Part shown: piece after piece, positions 1-7,028 of the stretch
Numbering within the stretch: the first letter of the stretch is position 1
Layout: each line of letters starts with the position of its first letter
NCBI GenBank assembly: GCA_937872165.1
Contig: CALMOR010000207.1
Coordinates: 19,173-28,367, forward strand
Direction of reading: 5' to 3'
Source of the DNA: an uncultured Burkholderiales bacterium
Lineage (GTDB): Bacteria; Pseudomonadota; Gammaproteobacteria; Burkholderiales; Burkholderiaceae_D
DNA: 9,195 bases
Notes under the pieces: model-generated
Database searches by the model: none
The model's input: the letters and a program-made list of their open reading frames with translations, nothing else
Told to the model about the DNA's origin: nothing
Position numbers and translations under genes: made by a program

Positions 1-765
1 CGGCTCGATCTCGCGCGGCTCGGGCTGCGTCAGGTCGACGTCGCGGACCAGCGGCGCGAGGTTGCCCGGCGTCCTGCCGATGATCTGCTGGAGCGCGGAC
101 TGCGCGATGTCGAGGTTGCTGCGCGACAGGATCTCCTGCGCGATCACGAGGTCGTACTTGGCCTGTGCTTCGTTGGTGTCGGTGATGGTCGTCGTGCCCA
201 CTTCGAAGTTGCGCTTCGCCGATGCGAGCTGCTCGGAGATCGCTGCCTTCTGGGCCACGATGTAGTTGATGCTGTCCTCCGCGTACAGCACGTCGAAGTA
301 GGCCTGCGTGACGCGCACGATGAGGTCCTGCTGCGACTGCGCGAACGCGGCCTCGGACTGGATCACGCTGAGCTTGCCCTGCTGGTACTGCTGCCAGTTG
401 GCCCAGCGGAACAGCGGCTGCGTCAGCTGCAGCGTGTAGCTGCGCTGGTTGTAGGTGGCCTGGAAGGCGCCGAACGGCGGGATCTCGGTGAACGACGACT
501 TGGTGCGCGTGCCGTTGGCCGAGCCGTTGATCTGCGGCAGCAGCAGCGAGAGGCCTTGCGGCAACGCCTCGCGGCCGGCGAGCAGCAGGTTGCGGGCCGA
601 TGCGAACTGCGCGTCGTTGGCGGCCGCGTCGCGATAGGTCTGGATCAGGTCCGCGGCCGAGGCCGCGCCGGTCGTGAAGCAGGCCGTCACCAGTGCGACG
701 GCGAGGGCGAGGGCGACGCGCGACGGACGTCGGGCGAACGTGGGCGGGCGAAGGTCTTTGCGCAT
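1..765 (-). CDS. tolC: TolC-family outer membrane efflux protein (N-terminal part, runs off the window)
   Basis: The first 255 codons are open and the gene continues past position 1. The family forms trimeric outer-membrane channels with a periplasmic alpha-helical tunnel, serving tripartite drug efflux pumps or type I secretion. A basic N-terminus (RKDLRPPTFARR) and hydrophobic stretch at residues 17-37 ending ASA form a signal peptide. The predicted mature start ADLIQTYRDAAANDAQF matches the TolC opening (E. coli AENLMQVYQQA), and LPQINGSANG, LTQPLFRWANW and VTQAYFDVLYAEDS are typical helix and strand segments. The ATG at 765 has no clear Shine-Dalgarno; a GTG directly before it is an alternative. 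It lies 36 bp after the rhodanese stop in the same direction, so is probably last or near last in the pcm-like operon. Family identity is firm; true TolC versus another OEP paralogue is less sure. Confidence 0.93.
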   Translation of the reverse strand, partial: MRKDLRPPTFARRPSRVALALAVALVTACFTTGAASAADLIQTYRDAAANDAQFASARNLLLAGREALPQGLSLLLPQINGSANGTRTKSSFTEIPPFGAFQATYNQRSYTLQLTQPLFRWANWQQYQQGKLSVIQSEAAFAQSQQDLIVRVTQAYFDVLYAEDSINYIVAQKAAISEQLASAKRNFEVGTTTITDTNEAQAKYDLVIAQEILSRSNLDIAQSALQQIIGRTPGNLAPLVRDVDLTQPEPREIEP

Positions 766-801
766 CACGCGGACGGAAGAGGAAGCGGACGAGCGCCGCG
801 A

Positions 802-1131
802 TCAATAGGTCGGGAAGCTCGCATCGACCTGATGCGCCCATGCGGCGACGCCGCCGGTGAGGTTGTGCACCTCGCGCGCGCCGCGAGCGGAAAGGAACGC
901 GGCGACCTGCAGGCTGCGGGCGCCGTGATGACAGATGCAGACGATCGGCGCTTCGAGGTCGATCTCGTCGAGGCGGGTCGGGACCTCGTTCATCGGCATC
1001 GAGCGCGCGCCTTCGAGGCGGCAGGTCGTGAACTCCCACGGCTCCCGCACGTCGAGCAGCAGCGGCGCGGGACGCGCTTCGTCGGCGAGCCAGGACGCGA
1101 GCGCCGGCGCGCTCAGGGGCCGCACGTCCAT
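802..1131 (-). CDS. Single-domain rhodanese-like sulfurtransferase
   Basis: The protein is 109 residues and cytoplasmic, with no signal peptide: one rhodanese domain of the GlpE/PspE size class. The N-terminal LLLDVREPWEF (about residues 25-34) is the usual rhodanese DVRE motif. The active-site loop is CHHGARS at residues 67-73, giving a nucleophilic Cys67 in the canonical C-x-x-G-x-R-S form, so persulfide transfer chemistry should be intact. LTGGVAAW near residue 91 is the conserved C-terminal signature. Its ATG overlaps the TGA of the upstream Pcm-like gene (TGATG), which indicates translational coupling and explains the weak Shine-Dalgarno. The physiological sulfur donor and acceptor cannot be told from sequence. 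The nearby thiC makes a link to thiamine tempting, but thiC is on the other strand and its reaction needs no sulfur transfer, so I do not infer one. Confidence 0.93.
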   Translation of the reverse strand: MDVRPLSAPALASWLADEARPAPLLLDVREPWEFTTCRLEGARSMPMNEVPTRLDEIDLEAPIVCICHHGARSLQVAAFLSARGAREVHNLTGGVAAWAHQVDASFPTY

Positions 1132-1823
1132 CAGAACTCGAAGTGCGAGACGTGCGGCGCTTCGCGCAGCCGCCGGACGACCGTCTCGACGATCCTGACC
1201 GTCTTCCAGGTCGCGTCGCCGGTGCGATGGCAGACCACGAGGTTCATCGCCGGCGCGTCGCCGACGACGGCCGCGATACGGCCCCCGACGCGGACCTGCT
1301 GCATCAGCGTCTGCGGCAGGAAAGGCAGCGAGCCCGACACGACGACGACGTCGACCTCGCCCGCCAGCGGCCAGCCGTTCGCGCCGTTGCCGAGATCCAC
1401 CCGCGCGTTGCGCACGCCGGCGCGGGCGAGGTTGGCCTCGGCGAAGGCCTTCAGCCGCGGGTCGATCTCGACCGATACCACGCGCTCCGCGCGACAGCCG
1501 AGCAGCGCGGCCATGTAGCCGGACCCGGTGCCGATCTCGAGCACGGTCTCGTGCCGGCCCACCGCGACCTCCTGCAGCGTGCGCGCCTCGAACTTCGGTT
1601 GCAGCATCGACTCGCCGGTCTCCTCGCCGTCGACGACGAGAGGGATCTCCTTGTCGACGAAGGCCAGCGAGCGATAGGGCTCCGGGACGAACTTCTCGCG
1701 ATGGACGAGCCGCAGCAGTTCGAGCACGTCCTCGGACAGGACATCCCAGGTGCGGATCTGCTGCGCGATCATGTTCGCGCGTGCACGTTCTACTGGGGTG
1801 TCGCGGATCGGGTGTGGGTTCAT
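1131..1823 (-). CDS. Protein-L-isoaspartate O-methyltransferase family protein (divergent)
   Basis: This 230-residue SAM-dependent methyltransferase belongs to the Pcm family (COG2518 type). Motif I is VLEIGTGSGYMAALL (from residue 94), followed by the acidic ribose-binding strand VVSVEIDP; the N-terminal LVHREKFVPEPYR matches the Pcm PREKFV region. The start at 1823 is the ATG giving a family-like length (E. coli Pcm is 208); upstream in-frame extension runs antisense through the thiC riboswitch and is not credible. Several Pcm hallmarks are changed. Where E. coli has GQTISQP (catalytic Ser59), this protein has GESMLQP at residues 70-76, putting Leu74 there. GDG after motif I is GNG (145-147), and VTAAPP is VSGSLP. 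It may therefore not repair isoaspartate. It is first in the operon and overlaps the rhodanese start by one base. Confidence 0.88.
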   Translation of the reverse strand: MNPHPIRDTPVERARANMIAQQIRTWDVLSEDVLELLRLVHREKFVPEPYRSLAFVDKEIPLVVDGEETGESMLQPKFEARTLQEVAVGRHETVLEIGTGSGYMAALLGCRAERVVSVEIDPRLKAFAEANLARAGVRNARVDLGNGANGWPLAGEVDVVVVSGSLPFLPQTLMQQVRVGGRIAAVVGDAPAMNLVVCHRTGDATWKTVRIVETVVRRLREAPHVSHFEF

Positions 1824-1898
1824 GCGTTTCTCGAAGGGAGCGGTGAGGCCGGACGCGCCTGCGGGTTGTTCGAATGGCGCCGTTTCGGACAGCGCCGG

Positions 1899-1928
1899 AT
1901 TGTCGCCTCGTGCGCGATCGGCTCGCAA
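1899..1928 (-). promoter_or_regulatory. Candidate sigma-70-type promoter of the pcm-like / rhodanese / tolC operon
   Basis: Read on the minus strand, TTGCGA (1928-1923), an 18-nt spacer and GACAAT (1904-1899) each match four of six bases of the -35 and -10 consensus. Transcription would start near 1892 and leave a leader of about 70 nt before the ATG at 1823. Found by eye only; chance matches of this quality occur. Confidence 0.4.
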
Positions 1929-2120
1929 GGCTCTCGCGACGAAGCGCAGGTCGGACCGATGAAACGCCGCTCCGCGGGGTCCGCACGTCCGATGGGCCGA
2001 CGGAAGGCGCGACCCGACAGCGACCCGGCTTCTGCCGACCGCCGCGACGGGCCCCGAAGGATAGGCGGAAGCTCCGCGAGCGCCAAACGGTTGCGGCACC
2101 CGGACAACGGTCGGCGCGGC

Positions 2121-2150
2121 TTGCGAGACCGCGGCCTCGCTTGCTATTTG
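2121..2150 (+). promoter_or_regulatory. Candidate sigma-70-type promoter of thiC
   Basis: TTGCGA (2121-2126) is followed after 18 nt by TATTTG (2145-2150), preceded by TGC in an extended -10 arrangement. The predicted start near 2157 is about 20 nt before the TPP aptamer, where a riboswitch leader should begin. The -35 hexamer and spacer length are the same as in the candidate divergent promoter at 1899-1928. Confidence 0.42.
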
Positions 2151-2177
2151 CGCTGCGAACGCATACCGTTCGCCGGT

Positions 2178-2285
2178 CACGCAGGGGTCTTTGTCCGACC
2201 GGGTCCACCCGGTCGTCGGCATCGCGAGAAATACCCTTCGAACCTGGGCAGGAGACCTCGCCGGTCGCCGCCGTAGGGAGCCGTG
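2178..2285 (+). promoter_or_regulatory. TPP riboswitch aptamer (thi-box) of thiC
   Basis: The aptamer binds thiamine pyrophosphate and shuts down thiC expression. Conserved parts appear in order. P1 is CACG (2178-2181) with CGTG (2282-2285). P2 is AGGG (2183-2186) with CCCT (2234-2237). P3 is a long hairpin, GACCGGG (2197-2203) with CCCGGTC (2208-2214) and loop TCCA. The HMP-binding strand reads GCGAGAAATACCC from 2224. Then comes GAACCTG (2240-2246), with P4 CCT (2243-2245) pairing AGG in GTAGGGA (2273-2279). Two departures stand out: the usual CTGAGA is GCGAGA, and the P5/L5 arm lacks the usual TAAT loop, having instead an arm that can fold as GACC-TCGCC-GGTC (2254-2266). Position directly before thiC supports the call independently. 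Confidence 0.87.
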
Positions 2286-2319
2286 GAGACCTCGTCTCGG
2301 CTCCTCTTCCACCGGAGCC
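2277..2319 (+). promoter_or_regulatory. Expression platform: Shine-Dalgarno sequestering switch
   Basis: The thiC Shine-Dalgarno GGAG (2314-2317, five bases before the ATG) lies in the 3' arm of a perfect 6-bp hairpin, GGCTCC (2299-2304) with GGAGCC (2314-2319), loop of 9 nt. The same GGCTCC, extended to CGGCTCC (2298-2304), can instead pair with GGAGCCG (2277-2283), which belongs to the 3' strands of aptamer P4 and P1. The two pairings exclude each other. With TPP bound, the aptamer holds 2277-2283, GGCTCC closes on the Shine-Dalgarno and translation stops. Without TPP the upstream copy takes GGCTCC and frees the site. A small GAGAC/GTCTC hairpin (2286-2298) lies between. There is no U-run, so control should be translational. 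Confidence 0.72.
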
Positions 2320-2322
2320 ACC

Positions 2323-4296
<1,974 letters not shown>

Positions 4297-4306
4297 CGGC
4301 GAAGGT

Positions 4307-4380
4307 CGATCGACGCCGGTCGTCGAAGGATCGTCGATCGGCGAGCCGGAGGGGCTCGTCGCGCAACGGGTTCGCGCGAC
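4307..4380 (+). terminator. Three tandem stem-loops after thiC, possible terminator region
   Basis: Starting 10 nt after the thiC stop there are CGATCGACG/CGTCGATCG (4307-4315 with 4332-4340, 9 bp, 16-nt loop), CGAGCC/GGCTCG (4342-4347 with 4353-4358, 6 bp, 5-nt loop) and GTCGCGC/GCGCGAC (4358-4364 with 4374-4380, 7 bp, 9-nt loop). None is followed by a U-run, so a simple intrinsic terminator is not shown; 3'-end protection or factor-dependent termination is equally possible. Confidence 0.35.
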
Positions 4381-4448
4381 GGGCCGGACGCTCGTTCTAT
4401 TTCGCGAACGATGGAATAAACACGGGTGGCCGCGCGTACCGAACGCTT

Positions 4449-4480
4449 TGTAACATATTGATTCGTCGAGGTTTTTTACA
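4449..4480 (+). promoter_or_regulatory. Candidate activator site upstream of the sigma-54 promoter
   Basis: An AT-rich patch, unusual in this GC-rich DNA, carries the inverted repeat TGTAA (4449-4453) and TTACA (4476-4480). It lies about 90-120 nt before the predicted sigma-54 start, the range where NtrC-family enhancer-binding proteins usually bind. The assignment is inference from position and symmetry; the half-sites are short and could be chance. Confidence 0.22.
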
Positions 4481-4544
4481 CTTCCAATCGCTCCTGCAGG
4501 GTCGTATTTCGCTAAGCGCCTGTTAAGACGCGCTCTTCTCGAAG

Positions 4545-4560
4545 AGGCACGCAACCTGCT
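4545..4560 (+). promoter_or_regulatory. Sigma-54 (RpoN) -24/-12 promoter of the PEP-CTERM gene
   Basis: AGGCACGCAACCTGCT matches the consensus TGGCACG-N4-TTGCW at all positions except the first T and the first T of TTGC. The essential GG (4546-4547) and GC (4558-4559) are separated by the required 10 bp. Transcription would start about 4570-4571, leaving a 40-nt leader before the ATG at 4611. It is the strongest promoter match in the window, and the location is right for a PEP-CTERM gene. As I recall, PEP-CTERM genes in Zoogloea depend on RpoN and the PrsK/PrsR two-component pair, which supports the reading. Confidence 0.7.
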
Positions 4561-4571
4561 TCGTGCGGGGC

Positions 4572-4587
4572 CCTTCCCGACGGAAGG
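4572..4587 (+). other. Hairpin at the predicted 5' end of the PEP-CTERM mRNA
   Basis: CCTTCC (4572-4577), loop CGAC and GGAAGG (4582-4587) form a perfect 6-bp stem starting within two bases of the transcription start predicted from the sigma-54 promoter. It ends 11 nt before the Shine-Dalgarno AAGGAG (4599-4604). Such 5'-terminal hairpins can protect a message from 5'-end-dependent decay; that role is inferred. Confidence 0.45.
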
Positions 4588-4610
4588 CATCCACCCTGAA
4601 GGAGAGAAAC

Positions 4611-5750
4611 ATGAAGTCGTTCCATCACGTCGCACTGCTGGCCGGGGCGTTGATCTCGTCCGCATCGACGTTCACTTCCGCCATCGCTTCGCCGTACGAG
4701 CAGACCAACCTCGTCTCGAGCGTCGCCGGGCTCGCGCAACTGACCGATCCCAGTCTGAAGAACCCGTGGGGCTTCTCGTTCAGCGCGGCGAGTCCCTTCT
4801 GGACCTCGGACCAGGGGACCGGCGTGTCGACGCTGTATGCGGTCAACTCGGCAGGCGTCGTGACCAAGAACGCGCGGACCGTGACCGTGCCGACGACGGC
4901 GAGCGGACCTCAGGGCCCCACCGGCCAGGTCTTCAACAACACCACCGGCTTCCGCGTCGGAACGGCGGCGTCCAGCTTCATCTTCGCGAACCTCAACGGC
5001 ACCATCTCCGCCTGGAACCCGACGGTGGCCGTCAACAACGTCGCGCAGATCGTCGCGACGACACCGGGGGCGGTCTATACCGGCCTCGCGATCTCGAACG
5101 GCGTCCAGGGTCCGCGTCTGTATGCGGCCAACGGCGCGCAGAACCGGGTCGACGTGTTCGACGGCAACTTCGACCTCGTCAGCACGACGAGCTTCACCAA
5201 CACCGACCCCCGTCTGGCCGGGCTCGTCCCGTTCAACGTGCAGACCATCGGCGACAACGTCTACGTGACCTATGCGGCGCCCGGTCGCACCGCGCAGCTG
5301 TCGGCGGCGGAAGGCTCGGGTGCGGTGGCGGTGTTCGGACTCGACGGCACGTTGCAGCAGACGTTGATCACCGGCAGCCATCTCGCTTCGCCATGGGGCA
5401 TCACGATCGCACCGACGGCCTTCGGCGGCTTCGGCGGCGATCTGCTGGTCGGCAACTTCAGCTACGCGGTCGCCGAGATCAACGCGTTCGATCCGATCAC
5501 CGGCGCCTACCTCGGCACGGTGGCCGACCGGAGCGGGACCGACCTCGTCAACGCCGGGCTCTGGGCCATCGCCTTCGGCAACGGCGTGAGCGGCAATGCC
5601 GACACCCTGTACTTCAACGCGGGCATCAACGACGAGCGCGACGGTCTCTTCGGCGCGATCACGGCCGTGCCCGAGCCCGAGACGCTGGCGCTGTTCACGG
5701 CCGGACTCGTCGCGGTGATGGTGGGACGACGTCGACGCGCGACCGCCTGA
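4611..5750 (+). CDS. TIGR03118-type PEP-CTERM sorting domain protein
   Basis: This is an exported 379-residue protein. A signal peptide covers residues 1-26 (basic start, LLAGALISSAS core, cleavage after AIA). The long middle region carries TIGR03118-like hallmarks LKNPWGFSFS, SPFWTSDQGTGVSTLY, ASPWGITIAPTAFGGFGGDLLVGNFSY and LYFNAGINDERDGLFG; I infer a beta-propeller-like fold. The C-terminus is a complete PEP-CTERM tag: VPEP at 353-356, a hydrophobic segment and an RRRR end. An exosortase (EpsH/Xrt), not in this window, should recognise the tag, cleave it and send the protein to the outer surface or matrix. There is no cysteine in the protein. The ATG at 4611 has AAGGAG six bases upstream; an upstream in-frame GTG at 4563 would precede the predicted transcript. 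The molecular function of TIGR03118 proteins is unknown. Confidence 0.92.
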   Translation: MKSFHHVALLAGALISSASTFTSAIASPYEQTNLVSSVAGLAQLTDPSLKNPWGFSFSAASPFWTSDQGTGVSTLYAVNSAGVVTKNARTVTVPTTASGPQGPTGQVFNNTTGFRVGTAASSFIFANLNGTISAWNPTVAVNNVAQIVATTPGAVYTGLAISNGVQGPRLYAANGAQNRVDVFDGNFDLVSTTSFTNTDPRLAGLVPFNVQTIGDNVYVTYAAPGRTAQLSAAEGSGAVAVFGLDGTLQQTLITGSHLASPWGITIAPTAFGGFGGDLLVGNFSYAVAEINAFDPITGAYLGTVADRSGTDLVNAGLWAIAFGNGVSGNADTLYFNAGINDERDGLFGAITAVPEPETLALFTAGLVAVMVGRRRRATA

Positions 5751-5762
5751 TCGTCCGCTTCC

Positions 5763-5790
5763 CGACCTCGGGCCGCTCGGTCCGGGGTCG
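5763..5790. terminator. Hairpin between convergent genes, probable bidirectional terminator
   Basis: CGACCTCGG (5763-5771) pairs with CCGGGGTCG (5782-5790) over 9 bp with one G-U wobble and a 10-nt loop. It occupies most of the 46-bp gap between the stops of the PEP-CTERM gene and corA, where a shared terminator is expected. No T-run follows on either strand. Confidence 0.42.
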
Positions 5791-5796
5791 ACGTCG

Positions 5797-6795
5797 TCAG
5801 ATCCAGCCGGTCTTCTGCAGGCGCTTGAAGAGCACGAAGCACGCGACGACCGTGAAGCCGACGGCGCTCGGGTAACCGTAGTGCCACTCGAGCTCCGGCA
5901 TCCACTTGAAGTTCATCCCGTAGAGACTGAAGACCACGGTGGGCACGGCCAGGATGGCGCCCCAGCCGGCGAGGCGCTTGACGACCTCGTTCTGGCTCAC
6001 GCCGACCAGCGCGAGGTTCACCTGCATCGCGGAGTTCAGCATCTCCCGCATGTTGTCGGCCATGCCGACCAGACGCGCGACGTGGTCCTTCACGTCGCGG
6101 AAATAGGCGCGCAGTTCCTTCGGGATCAGGTCGTCGTGGAAACGCATCAGCTCGTTGCTGATGTCGGCGACCGGCAGCGCGGCGTTGCGCAGGTTGAGCA
6201 GTTCGCGGCGGAGCTCGTAGATGCGCGCGATGACGAGCTTGTCGAAGTCGCTCTTGAAGATGCCTTCCTCCAACTGGTCGAACTCGTCCTCGTACTGCTC
6301 GATGATCGGCTGGTAGTTGTCGGCGACGAAGTCGAGGATCGCGTAGAGCGCGAAGCCCGGTCCCTTGGCGAGCAGCTTCGAGGTCTCCTCGCAGCGCTCG
6401 CGCACGACCGAGTAGCCGGCCGTCTCGCCATGCCGCACCGAGACCAGGAAGTTGCTGCCGACGAAGAGGTGGGTCTCGCCGTAGACGACCTTCCCGTCCT
6501 TCAGGTTCGCGGTCTTGAGGACGATGAAGAGCGATTGTCCGTAGGTCTCGATCTTCGGCCGCTGATGCGCGAGCCGCGCGTCCTCGACCGCGAGCTCGTG
6601 GAGTCCGAACTCCTCCTGCATCTTCGCGAGCAGCGCGTCGTCGGGCTCGTAGAGGCCGACCCATACGAAGGTGCCCGGCCGAGCCAGCACTTCGCTGATC
6701 GCGTCGAGGCTGATCTCGCCGTCGATGCGCCGGCCGCCTTCGTACGCGCTGACGTTGACGACCTGCCGCGTCGTCCTTTCGCCGTCTCCTCGCAT
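5797..6795 (-). CDS. corA: Magnesium/cobalt transport protein CorA
   Basis: CorA forms a homopentameric inner-membrane channel for Mg2+ uptake that also passes Co2+ and Ni2+. The 332-residue protein has the family's usual length. A large cytoplasmic domain (about 1-270) includes FVWVGLYEPD, LHELAVEDARLAHQRPKIE and a long helical section with paired acidic residues (QYEDEFDQLEEGIF). Two C-terminal membrane segments follow, near 275-292 and 309-323. The selectivity signature YGMN is intact at 292-295, followed by MPEL at 299-302, and the chain ends with basic residues and GWI. The ATG at 6795 is the only start giving a family-like N-terminus; its Shine-Dalgarno is weak (GGGAAAG). A longer in-frame start at 6960 lacks a ribosome site. 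No regulatory RNA leader is evident. Confidence 0.96.
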   Translation of the reverse strand: MRGDGERTTRQVVNVSAYEGGRRIDGEISLDAISEVLARPGTFVWVGLYEPDDALLAKMQEEFGLHELAVEDARLAHQRPKIETYGQSLFIVLKTANLKDGKVVYGETHLFVGSNFLVSVRHGETAGYSVVRERCEETSKLLAKGPGFALYAILDFVADNYQPIIEQYEDEFDQLEEGIFKSDFDKLVIARIYELRRELLNLRNAALPVADISNELMRFHDDLIPKELRAYFRDVKDHVARLVGMADNMREMLNSAMQVNLALVGVSQNEVVKRLAGWGAILAVPTVVFSLYGMNFKWMPELEWHYGYPSAVGFTVVACFVLFKRLQKTGWI

Positions 6796-6825
6796 GGCTG
6801 TCTTTCCCGATGACTGTTCGGGCGC

Positions 6826-6855
6826 ATTCTGAGCGCTTCCGTCGGGATGCGGCAA
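6826..6855 (-). promoter_or_regulatory. Candidate sigma-70-type promoter of corA
   Basis: On the minus strand, TTGCCG (6855-6850), an 18-nt spacer and CAGAAT (6831-6826) match four of six consensus bases in each hexamer. The start would lie about 23 nt before the corA ATG. The 232-bp gap from map to corA otherwise shows no gene, so a separate corA promoter is plausible. Found by eye. Confidence 0.42.
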
Positions 6856-7013
6856 CGCTCGATGCTTGCGGTCGGTTGCGAAGACCGATGGGAGCTCGTC
6901 GACGACGTGGTCGCCAACGTGGAAGCCGATGGTCGTCCGCGCCCCGGGCGCCGGTCGCATCGTGCGCGGCCGACGAGGATCATGCGCGGAGCCGCGGGGT
7001 CGAGCTCGCTCGC

Positions 7014-7028
7014 AGCGGCCCCGCCGCT
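7014..7028 (-). terminator. GC hairpin at the map stop codon, possible terminator
   Basis: AGCGGC (7014-7019) and GCCGCT (7023-7028) make a perfect 6-bp stem with a 3-nt loop that begins in the map stop codon. No U-run follows in the direction of transcription, so termination is not established; a hairpin of this size can arise by chance in GC-rich DNA. Confidence 0.22.

Larger units (their letters stand above)
1824..2175. other. Divergent intergenic region between the pcm-like operon and thiC
   Basis: This stretch upstream of two divergent operons holds the two candidate promoters listed separately. Open frames crossing it have no recognisable protein features and start or end inside neighbouring regulatory DNA, so I read it as non-coding. 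Between about 1930 and 2120 I see no convincing repeat, operator or small gene. Confidence 0.6.

Noticed and set aside
649..684. Lipobox-like VTAC at residues 26-29 of the TolC-family protein
   Set aside because: TolC alignment places the mature start at ADLIQTY after ASA, eight residues later. A type I signal peptidase site explains the sequence better than lipidation.
2191..2322. Earlier in-frame start for ThiC
   Set aside because: It lies inside the riboswitch aptamer; the ATG at 2323 has a well-spaced Shine-Dalgarno and follows the expression platform directly.
4413..4440. ECF-type promoter look-alike (GGAATA, 16-nt spacer, CGTACC) upstream of the PEP-CTERM gene
   Set aside because: The -10 half is weak and no ECF system is in view; the sigma-54 site downstream is much closer to its consensus. 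It could still be a second promoter.
5763..5790. Possible riboswitch or small RNA between the convergent genes
   Set aside because: Only one hairpin fits in 46 bp and its position is explained by termination.
6796..6960. Longer CorA start at 6960, adding 55 residues
   Set aside because: No ribosome site precedes it, the added sequence has no CorA character, and a candidate corA promoter lies inside it.
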